Below are positions 41,315-46,990 of a stretch of DNA of 46,990 nucleotides, in pieces. The translations under genes were made by a program, and so were the position numbers. Each line of letters begins with the position of its first letter. Position 1 is the stretch's first letter. The notes below the pieces were generated by a model. It made no database searches and was not told the DNA's origin. It saw only the letters and a program-made list of their open reading frames with translations. The DNA comes from Lachnospiraceae bacterium UBA938 (GTDB taxonomy: Bacteria > Bacillota > Clostridia > Lachnospirales > Lachnospiraceae), in assembly GCA_002293475.1 (NCBI GenBank), contig DBDG01000061.1:1-46990 (forward strand), given 5' to 3'.

Positions 41315-41401
41315 GTAATGTAAAGGCATGAAGTGAAATAATATTTTTGTTATAAACTTAATGACTGATCAATATAATAGTTAAAATATGGAGGTAGTAT
41401 C

Positions 41402-41548
41402 ATGAAAACAGTATCATCACAATTTTACAAGGTTCTATCAAACGCTGCACTTACAGTAACCAAAATCAATGTGAATTCGTGGTGTTTTACACATGGATAT
41501 CAGCCTATGATGCCCAAATGTTCGGATAAGTTAAAAAAAAATATATAA
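41402..41548 (+). CDS. AgrD-like cyclic lactone autoinducer precursor
   Basis: A 48-residue peptide starts at ATG 41402 after TATGGAGGTAG. It has an amphipathic N-terminal helix (SSQFYKVLSNAALTVTKIN). The core NSWCFTHGYQPMMPK has a Cys followed by a Gln-Pro-x-x-Pro stretch, as in clostridial AgrD peptides, and a charged tail KCSDKLKK follows. The core Cys would form the thiolactone ring. The processing enzyme AgrB is not in the window. The peptide is very likely the signal sensed by the kinase downstream. Confidence 0.82.
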   Translation: MKTVSSQFYKVLSNAALTVTKINVNSWCFTHGYQPMMPKCSDKLKKNI

Positions 41549-41556
41549 AACTGAAG

Positions 41557-41636
41557 GCATAATAGAAAAATTATGGTAAAGGTATGGGGGATGATTAGTA
41601 AGAAATGTTTTACACCATACTTGAGCCTTATTATGC
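41557..41636 (+). promoter_or_regulatory. Long stem-loop between agrD-like and agrC-like genes
   Basis: GCATAATA (41557-41564) pairs with TATTATGC (41629-41636). GTATGG (41582-41587) pairs with CCATAC (41615-41620) inside it. No T-run follows. It may tune the ratio of peptide to sensor transcripts. A TATAAT-like box at 41676-41681 could restart transcription for the sensor. Confidence 0.5.
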
Positions 41637-41697
41637 ATATTCATTTTTTAACTGAGTTAAATTTACGTAAAGTATAACGTATAATGAGGGAGTATAA

Positions 41698-42948
41698 ATG
41701 GATAATGCTTTAAGCTCCATTATTTATATTTTGATAGACATTTTAGGCACTTACTTAATATTCTGCTATATAAGATTTTTTATTAATACAACGGCAATAA
41801 ATAAAAAATTTGAAATTGGCAGTTATGTATTAGTACACATTATAAATTATATTGTAATTCAAACTGTGAAGGATATAATTCCTTTGCTAATTACAAATCT
41901 AACATTATTATTTTGTTTAACTTTAAACTACAAGACATCATTGATTAGAAAATTATTTGCGGTTTCAGTTACAACAGTGATTAACTTATCAGCAGAAATT
42001 ATTTGTCAGTTAATTTTTGTTGACCTTATTGAACCGGAAATAATTTCAAATTATGTAAGTATATGCAGTAAAATAATTATGCTGGGTGTAGGGATTTTAA
42101 TAAGCAAATTTTTAGATTCATCAATAAAATCAAAGAAATCCTATGTCCACTGGTATGTCCCCATTGTCTACGCTATGGCAATATTATTGTTGGATGTAAT
42201 AATTGAATTTACTCAGTTTGATTTATTTCATAAAATATTGAGCGTCGTACTGATGCTATCTATGTTTATTTCTTTGTTTTATATTCATAAGTTAGATCAG
42301 GAAAAATTGAAATTGGAAAACCGACTTGTGCAACAAAGGATTGACCTCTATGAAATGCAGTATAAGCAGCTACACAACTCCTACAGTAAATTCAATTCTT
42401 TACGGCACAAATTAAAGAATCAATTTCTTAATGTAAACGGAATAATCAACGGCAATTATGGAGAAGATAATAAACTTCGGGAGCTTATGGATGATATCCT
42501 GATGGAAACGCTTGATATTGAAAGCACTCTGATTGAGACCGACAATCTGGAAATAGACAGCATCATTAATGCTAGGATAAAAGAAATTGAAGAAATCAGT
42601 GTAAAAGTAAAGTGTAAGATATTAATTCCTGAACAGATGGGTATTGAAAAAAATGTGTTTAATATAATATTGAACAATGTATTTGATGCAGTAAAGAAAG
42701 AACTAATAGAGGGAGAAAATAAGGATTTAAGCTTTATTATGAAATATGACTCTGAATATGTATGCACATATTGGATTTACTCTTATGAAGATTCAGATGA
42801 TATATATAAAAGTCAATTTCTGAAAAGGAATAAGAAATTAATAAAAGATGTAAGAATTACGATAAAGCCCCATAGTGGGAGGCTATATTTTGATATAGAA
42901 GATAATAAAATAATTTGGAGCATAATAATGTATGCCGGTACGATTTAA
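41698..42948 (+). CDS. AgrC-like sensor histidine kinase
   Basis: A 416-residue protein starts at ATG 41698 after GAGGGAG. About six N-terminal membrane helices cover residues 1-200. A coiled coil leads to the H-box RHKLKNQF with His237 and an N-box NIILNNVFDAVKKE (about residues 321-334). This matches the HPK10/GHKL group. The expected Gly-rich G-box (GxGL) after the N-box is not seen; the C-terminus instead ends in IIWSIIMYAGTI. The kinase may be divergent or partly inactive. It is followed by a strong terminator. Confidence 0.8.
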   Translation: MDNALSSIIYILIDILGTYLIFCYIRFFINTTAINKKFEIGSYVLVHIINYIVIQTVKDIIPLLITNLTLLFCLTLNYKTSLIRKLFAVSVTTVINLSAEIICQLIFVDLIEPEIISNYVSICSKIIMLGVGILISKFLDSSIKSKKSYVHWYVPIVYAMAILLLDVIIEFTQFDLFHKILSVVLMLSMFISLFYIHKLDQEKLKLENRLVQQRIDLYEMQYKQLHNSYSKFNSLRHKLKNQFLNVNGIINGNYGEDNKLRELMDDILMETLDIESTLIETDNLEIDSIINARIKEIEEISVKVKCKILIPEQMGIEKNVFNIILNNVFDAVKKELIEGENKDLSFIMKYDSEYVCTYWIYSYEDSDDIYKSQFLKRNKKLIKDVRITIKPHSGRLYFDIEDNKIIWSIIMYAGTI

Positions 42949-42998
42949 TAAAAAATCGCAAATATATTTTCTATAAAAACTACTGAAAGTTATGAAGG

Positions 42999-43042
42999 TA
43001 GATGTTGTTTCAGACATTATCTGAAATCAACATCTATTTTTT
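42999..43042 (+). terminator. Terminator of the agr-like island
   Basis: TAGATGTTG with CAACATCTA and an inner TTTCAG/CTGAAA form one long stem with a single bulge, followed by a T-run. It ends transcription 50 bases after the sensor gene. Confidence 0.85.
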
Positions 43043-43102
43043 ATACCATTTAGCATAACTTTAATGCGGTTACCAATGACTTAAGCTCAAATATATTTAA
43101 AA

Positions 43103-43118
43103 TGATAAGGTATTATCA
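43103..43118. promoter_or_regulatory. Palindromic operator candidate
   Basis: TGATAA-N4-TTATCA is a perfect 6-bp inverted repeat about 25 bases upstream of the TTG start at 43143. It could bind a small dimeric repressor such as the Xre-type protein at 44098. Confidence 0.4.
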
Positions 43119-43142
43119 TAACAGCTAGATCGGAGGTGAAGT

Positions 43143-43502
43143 TTGTTAAGAAGGACGACTTTCAAATTATCTGTAAAAGTTGGTATAAAACGTAATCCTT
43201 TTATTTTGATATTATTTTTAACTGGCTTTATTGTAATCTATACAATATTTATGACAGTATACAAAAATCCTGTTGTCGTCCTCAATAAAATTAATCAATG
43301 CTTGAGTAATGAAGGCTATGATATCGGTAATATCAATTTTGTACGCGTAAAAGGCAATACATGCAACAAACTGGCTATCTATCAATCCAGCAAGCCGTTT
43401 TTTTATAAGGATCGGAATACAGAATACTGGGAGGTGAGGAGAATCGCAAAATTAACCAGAGTGTATTACATAATTACACCATATTACGGAGAAATAACAT
43501 AG
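43143..43502 (+). CDS. Single-helix membrane protein of unknown function
   Basis: A 119-residue protein with a TTG start after GGAGGTGAAG. One membrane helix (residues about 17-40) is followed by an extracellular or cytoplasmic domain of 80 residues. No family is recognised. It stands alone between the agr terminator and a decayed region. Confidence 0.5.
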   Translation: MLRRTTFKLSVKVGIKRNPFILILFLTGFIVIYTIFMTVYKNPVVVLNKINQCLSNEGYDIGNINFVRVKGNTCNKLAIYQSSKPFFYKDRNTEYWEVRRIAKLTRVYYIITPYYGEIT

Positions 43503-44097
43503 CATTGGTAAGTATGCAGTCAGCAAGTTTAAAGCTATTGTTTTATGATATTGCACCGACATAAAACAATCAATTAACAGGAGGTGTGACCATGATCCGA
43601 TCATATGCCAAGTACAGACTATTTCTCGGAAGGCGGAACCGAAAGTAATTATGACCTAGTAAAATCAATATCATAGTCTGAAATGCCGCCTGGCACAAAA
43701 ACATCCTGAATAAGGTGCCACATGATACATGAAGACCTGACCATGATCTATTATTACAGCATGGATGTCGTCGCAAGCTATCTGCAGGAAATAGAGTCCT
43801 CGCCATCGTTTCTGAAGAAGACGCAAGGATAGGTTAAACAGCAGCTTCTAGGCATATATGCTGAGCAACAGACGCTTTTACTATGAGTCGGTCTATATAT
43901 TCGACCAGGGAGGGATCACCTAGGCGTTTACTGCCAGTCCGTCAGGGAATCCTATGCAGCAGTCAGCCATGCCGGAAAGCTAGGGAAGATGATTACCTGT
44001 GGGACAGCATCTACCGATATGATGCAAACAGCGGATTACTGTCAATAATATGAATAACAGCTGATTTCCGCCGGAAACAGCTGGAAGGGAGACACAA
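43503..44097 (+). pseudogene. Decayed region with gene remnants
   Basis: No intact gene of normal size is visible. Short protein-like frames are interrupted by stops. One is an 18-residue ORF with a perfect AGGAGG at 43591-43647. Another is a 36-residue ORF at 43722-43832 (IYYYSMDVVASYLQEIESS). A tail at about 43990-44052 reads DYLWDSIYRYDANSGLLSII. The last resembles the remnant at 44535-44646. The frames look like pieces of formerly longer genes. Confidence 0.5.
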
Positions 44098-44454
44098 ATG
44101 AATGTTTCATACAGCAAATTTTATGATCTATTAACACTACATAACATAAACTCTTATCAAGTCTCAAAAGATACCGGGATCCACCAGTCAACGCTGTCAG
44201 ACTGGAAAACAGGCCGGAGCTGTCCTAAGGCTGACAAGCTATATGTGTTAGCCAGTTATTTCGGGGTAGACATCGAATATTTCTTGGAAGAAGAAAAAAT
44301 CGGGCGCAAGAAAGAAGGTGTAGTTACTTCAAATGACATTAAAAACCGCAGGCAGACAGTGAAGGATAGAATCCCTAGAGACAATGACCCTAGGAGCAGT
44401 GATACGCGGACGAAAACATCAGTCTTACACTTACACGTAAATAAACGTAGATAA
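44098..44454 (+). CDS. Xre-family (HTH_3) regulator
   Basis: A 118-residue protein starts at ATG 44098. Residues 5-65 form a Cro/cI-type helix-turn-helix (SYQVSKDTGIHQSTLSDWKT, then KADKLYVLASYFGVDIEYFL). The C-terminal 50 residues are basic and polar without a known domain. It is likely a repressor of element genes. Confidence 0.88.
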   Translation: MNVSYSKFYDLLTLHNINSYQVSKDTGIHQSTLSDWKTGRSCPKADKLYVLASYFGVDIEYFLEEEKIGRKKEGVVTSNDIKNRRQTVKDRIPRDNDPRSSDTRTKTSVLHLHVNKRR

Positions 44455-44534
44455 CTTTAGGCGGCGATTGTCAAGAAGAAATGTATAAAAGTATAAGTAG
44501 CAAAATTCATAAAGCGGTGCTCAAAAACAGGAGA

Positions 44535-44646
44535 AAACTGCCGTCGGACAGCATCTGCCGACAGGGATGCAGGAAGCAGGTATTATCTGTATAATGCGGA
44601 GCCGGTATTCTGGACGGCAGAATACCGTGGAAAAAGGAAGCTGTAA
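44535..44646 (+). pseudogene. Frameshifted gene remnant
   Basis: GGACAGCATCTGCCGA encodes DSICR, then the frame must shift by one base to continue as DAGSRYYLYNAEPVFWTAEYR and reach TAA 44644-44646. The start of the same protein is not found. A second decayed copy ends at 44052 and shares GGACAGCATCT-CCGA. Confidence 0.5.
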
Positions 44647-44728
44647 ATATAATCATGAAAGCCATGGATCAGTAACTGTCAAAAGGCAGATCGGCTGACT
44701 GCAGCAAAGAAAAGGCAAGGTAAGACAA

Positions 44729-45073
44729 ATGCTTAAGAAGACATATTATCGCGAAACCGCCCCATGGGAGCTGCAGGTAACGCTGAGTGAAGAACAGATG
44801 AAAACTGCCGTAGAAATCGAACGGCTTGAGAACTATCTGCTGACAAGGTTGCCGGAAGAAGACGGTAATAAAATGAGAGAGCTTATCGAGCTCATCTGGG
44901 ATTATTTATTTCCGGAAGACTGCAAAGCGTTCGCCTATGGCTTTAAGATGTGCTTTAAACTGCTGAAAGAAGTGAATTTTAAAATGGAAGACCTAGTGGC
45001 AGACGTTGAACCTATTAGCGGTGCCGAATTTATAGCTGCATTGGTGGCGATGAATAAAAAAACGGAAACATGA
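44729..45073 (+). CDS. Small helical ICE protein of unknown function
   Basis: A 114-residue soluble protein starts at ATG 44729 after AAGGCAAGG. It is mainly helical (LSEEQMKTAVEIERLENYLL, ELIELIWDYLF). It resembles small hypothetical proteins common beside sigma genes in ICEs. No motif is recognised. Confidence 0.6.
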   Translation: MLKKTYYRETAPWELQVTLSEEQMKTAVEIERLENYLLTRLPEEDGNKMRELIELIWDYLFPEDCKAFAYGFKMCFKLLKEVNFKMEDLVADVEPISGAEFIAALVAMNKKTET

Positions 45074-45205
45074 CAATTATAGGAATCATGAGATCTGACA
45101 GAAATATAAGGCTGCGGTCATCGCATAAGGGCGGTCGCAGCTGATAGATACGAATAAATTTAAAGCTACAGAAAACAGGAGTATCAGAATATTGTAAAAT
45201 AATTA

Positions 45206-45234
45206 TTGTGAAAAGTCGAGATATATGATATACT
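45206..45234 (+). promoter_or_regulatory. Promoter TTGTGA-N17-TATACT
   Basis: Both boxes and the 17-base spacing look usable. It would transcribe through the hairpin at 45264-45305, but no gene follows on this strand. Confidence 0.45.
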
Positions 45235-45263
45235 GAAATAGTAGTAGCGGTCCCTTTGAATGC

Positions 45264-45305
45264 AGGACATATCCGATTGAGCATGAGTGTCATCGGATAT
45301 GTCCT
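45264..45305. repeat. Perfect 14-bp inverted repeat
   Basis: AGGACATATCCGAT (45264-45277) and ATCGGATATGTCCT (45292-45305) are separated by a 14-base centre. There is no T-run on either side, so it is not a typical terminator. The interval 45074-45451 otherwise holds the promoter at 45206 and the inverted repeat at 45374. Confidence 0.7.
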
Positions 45306-45373
45306 CATTGTCTATATTTCAATCAGAAAGATAAGGATAGAAGTCACTGGATATGCCACATAAGCTCGAAATT

Positions 45374-45414
45374 ATTCATGGAAGATGAGCATTTAAGTCA
45401 CACCTTCCATGAAT
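45374..45414 (-). repeat. 11-bp inverted repeat after the HTH_16 gene
   Basis: ATTCATGGAAG (45374-45384) pairs with CTTCCATGAAT (45404-45414). On the minus strand it lies 38 bases after the HTH_16 stop and is followed by AATTTCG, so it may be a weak terminator for that operon. Confidence 0.55.
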
Positions 45415-45451
45415 CTTGCCATCCGGTAGCTTGTATTGCTAATAAATCACA

Positions 45452-45634
45452 TCAGGTCTTGAATATCCGGATGCAGTTAAGCAATGTCAGGCATAGTTCC
45501 TGGTACAGATCTTCATCAAAAAACCCGTTCACAATGGATTCCTTGATAAGCAATGGCTTGTACAGGTCAAACAGCTCAGCGGTTGCCTTTCTGTCTCCGT
45601 TTTTGGAGCGCGTCATCAGTTCTTTAAAGTTCAT
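45452..45634 (-). CDS. HTH_16 conjugative-transposon helix-turn-helix protein
   Basis: A 60-residue protein with ATG 45634 after AAAGGAGAC overlaps the sigma gene by 11 bases. The sequence (MNFKELMTRSKNGDRKATAE, LFDLYKPLLIKESI) matches the HTH_16 family found in Tn916-like elements, where it also follows a small sigma factor. The pair probably acts as one regulator, with this protein supplying the region-2-like part. Confidence 0.85.
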   Translation of the reverse strand: MNFKELMTRSKNGDRKATAELFDLYKPLLIKESIVNGFFDEDLYQELCLTLLNCIRIFKT

Positions 45635-46040
45635 AGTCTGTCTCCTTTAATTTGGCCTTGATTTTACGGATTATGCGATAATAAGCGGCGGCGATGCCTT
45701 TATAACCCATGCCAAGCTCGTCAGCTAGATCTTCAAAGCTTTTGCCGCTAAGGATCCGGGCTAGAAATATGTAACGGTCCCGGTTATTCAGCTGTTTAAG
45801 GGCTTCCTCAAGTGCCGTATTTTCCAGCTGCATAGAAAGAGGCAAGGTTTCCGTTAGATCTTGTATATGCAGAAACTCCTGAAGGCGGTCAGGGCCGTCG
45901 TCAGGAGTTTCAAAGAAATGCTGTCTGTCATTGTGGTAGCGGTATAATTTCTTTTTCCTGCGCATTGCAGTGATCAGATATGCCGTGAATTGGTTCTGGA
46001 TGATATTATCGGATCCTTGTCCGTTATTCTTTTGTCTCAT
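45624..46040 (-). CDS. Tn916-type small sigma-70-like factor
   Basis: ATG 46040 follows GGAGG by five bases (an in-frame ATG at 46052 lies before that site) and gives 138 residues. The C-terminal 65 residues are a sigma region 4 (LEEALKQLNNRDRYIFLARI, GKSFEDLADELGMGYKGIAA). The N-terminal part contains YLITAMRRKKKLYRY, as in the Tn916 family. It is coupled to the HTH_16 gene downstream. In such elements the pair regulates transfer and excision genes. Confidence 0.88.
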   Translation of the reverse strand: MRQKNNGQGSDNIIQNQFTAYLITAMRRKKKLYRYHNDRQHFFETPDDGPDRLQEFLHIQDLTETLPLSMQLENTALEEALKQLNNRDRYIFLARILSGKSFEDLADELGMGYKGIAAAYYRIIRKIKAKLKETDYEL

Positions 46041-46639
46041 GTTTTCCTCCATGTCTTTGATTTCAATGAATTAACTAAGAAACCAATGGAGGAGAACGGC
46101 AGTCAGGAAACAGACACATGTCAGCCAGGGTCACAAAAAAATAGCCAGGGCGACAAGGAGAGTAACTGGCTGAATGGAGCAGGAAACATATAACATAATA
46201 AAAAACATGTAAACAAAGAAGTCCGCTAGAATTTACACTACTATTGTGCCGCAGCTGATTATCCGAAAATCTCGCAGCAGTAAATAGATCAAATAAATGC
46301 ATGGTAAATTCTATTGTCTTAAAGGCTATATACCAAAGTGCATTCAGACGGAGAGACTTCCTCTTAGACATGAATCCGACGGTCATGCTGGAGAGTATTC
46401 CTTTCCAAATTGCAAGTTAATGGATTCCACTCATGCAAATGGGCTGCCAGTTACCATGTTCATTTATTCCTGCTGATATGTGGACGTAAAAACGGTCTTA
46501 TTCCGATAAGGAATAAGGCCGCCTGTACATAGTGATAAGATTGATAAGATAAGGAATTTTTTGAATAGATTTTTCATTTGTATTTGCTCCCCTATGATAA
46601 ATTATGTTGATCATAGCATATGGAGAACATAAGTATTTT
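46041..46639. other. Gene-poor interval between the sigma operon and the ParR-like gene
   Basis: No convincing gene is present on either strand. The frames seen are short and lack ribosome sites. The only clear element is the minus-strand terminator at 46487-46520. The rest may hold the promoter of the sigma/HTH_16 pair. Confidence 0.6.
46487..46520 (-). terminator. Minus-strand terminator after the ParR-like gene
   Basis: On the minus strand GGCCTTATTCC and GGAATAAGACC form an 11-bp stem (one G-U pair) around a 5-base loop and are followed by GTTTTTAC. It lies about 120 bases after the stop of the ParR-like gene. Confidence 0.8.
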
Positions 46640-46990
46640 TCATTTACAGCGAAACGCAGCCAGAGTGCTTGCAATTGCTGAATATGGATCTGAATTTATT
46701 TCTGCGTCCGGTAGAACATTATTATTATCCGATACTAATTGAGGAGTTGCATGCTGCGGTCTGATATCAGCTGATTTATGCTCGATGATCTGGTTTGCAG
46801 AAGTAGCATTTTGCTGTTTCAGGATCTTTTCAACCATAATTTCAATATAAGTACTGTCTGCTGTTATTTGTTTCATGAGGTCAGGAGTCTCGGGACAGTG
46901 AATATAGTGCAGAATGGCATTGGCAATGAACTGAGCCTTTCCGCGCGGGTTCTGCTGGTTCAGCAGATCAATGGCAGCCTTATGGGTCGG
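46640..46990 (-). CDS. ParR-like plasmid partition adaptor (partial)
   Basis: The frame is open to the right edge, giving at least 116 residues; ATG 46876 is internal. The visible part begins PTHKAAIDLLNQQNPRGKAQ and FIANAILHYI. This resembles the ribbon-helix-helix region of ParR-type centromere-binding proteins of clostridial plasmids and ICEs, which link DNA to ParM filaments. A disordered polar C-terminus follows. A parM gene would be expected beyond the right edge. Assignment rests on sequence resemblance only. Confidence 0.6.
   Translation of the reverse strand, partial: PTHKAAIDLLNQQNPRGKAQFIANAILHYIHCPETPDLMKQITADSTYIEIMVEKILKQQNATSANQIIEHKSADIRPQHATPQLVSDNNNVLPDAEINSDPYSAIASTLAAFRCK

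Noticed and set aside
43143..43502. Candidate AgrB for the agr-like island
   Set aside because: It has one membrane helix and lacks the AgrB size, helices and His/Cys catalytic pattern.
44729..45073. Possible toxin-antitoxin partner of the Xre regulator
   Set aside because: The genes are separated by a decayed region and no toxin motif is visible.
45378..45650. Plus-strand 90-residue ORF
   Set aside because: It is antisense to the HTH_16 gene, which matches a known family and has a good ribosome site.

Overview
The window looks like a stretch of a Bacillota (Clostridia, probably Lachnospiraceae-like) genome carrying most of an integrative conjugative element (ICE) or conjugative plasmid-like element. 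Reasons: AGGAGG ribosome binding sites, frequent TTG/GTG starts, a PrgI/VirB4-VirD4 type IV secretion system (T4SS) of the Gram-positive kind, a Tn916-like small sigma factor plus HTH_16 pair, a cyclic-lactone (AgrD-type) autoinducer, and many ICE-associated hypothetical families. No integrase and no relaxase are visible, so both would have to lie outside the window.

Layout. (1) 1-530: end of an unidentified gene, tRNA-Asn, tRNA-Cys, a terminator and short phased repeats that may be an attachment region. (2) 653-2366: two regulatory-looking genes. (3) 2586-5776, minus strand: an AT-rich Gabija anti-phage cargo pair, gajA and gajB. (4) 6092-19452: the T4SS operon, in order VirB2-like, VirB6-like, a Gly/Ser-rich secreted protein, a C39-type cysteine peptidase, a PrgI-VirB4 fusion, three accessory proteins, VirD4 and an S1-domain protein. 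(5) 19717-29018: a Tad/Flp-type pilus module with two TadE-like pseudopilins, an anchored acidic protein, a Trp-rich secreted protein, prepilin peptidase, CpaB, TadZ/CpaE, CpaF/TadA, TadB, TadC and a Flp-like small pilin. (6) 29094-40409: sigma-like regulators, a DUF6017-type helix-turn-helix protein, a coiled-coil Cys/His-rich surface protein, a DUF932 protein with a Cys-motif partner, and several unknowns. (7) 40547-42948: an AT-rich agr-like island (response regulator, AgrD-like peptide, AgrC-like sensor) with no AgrB. (8) 43143-46990: small genes, gene remnants, the sigma/HTH_16 pair and, running off the right edge on the minus strand, a ParR-like partition protein.

How it may work together. 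The T4SS and Tad operons are adjacent and collinear. Each is preceded by a near-identical 50-bp promoter module (5920-5969 and 19512-19561), which suggests that DNA transfer and pilus production are switched on together. The agr-like island and several small sigma-like proteins are candidate inputs. Strong hairpins or intrinsic terminators stand upstream of many genes, so conditional read-through is a second possible control layer. The best candidate for an undescribed system is this T4SS plus Tad-pilus hybrid conjugation machine with shared promoter control.
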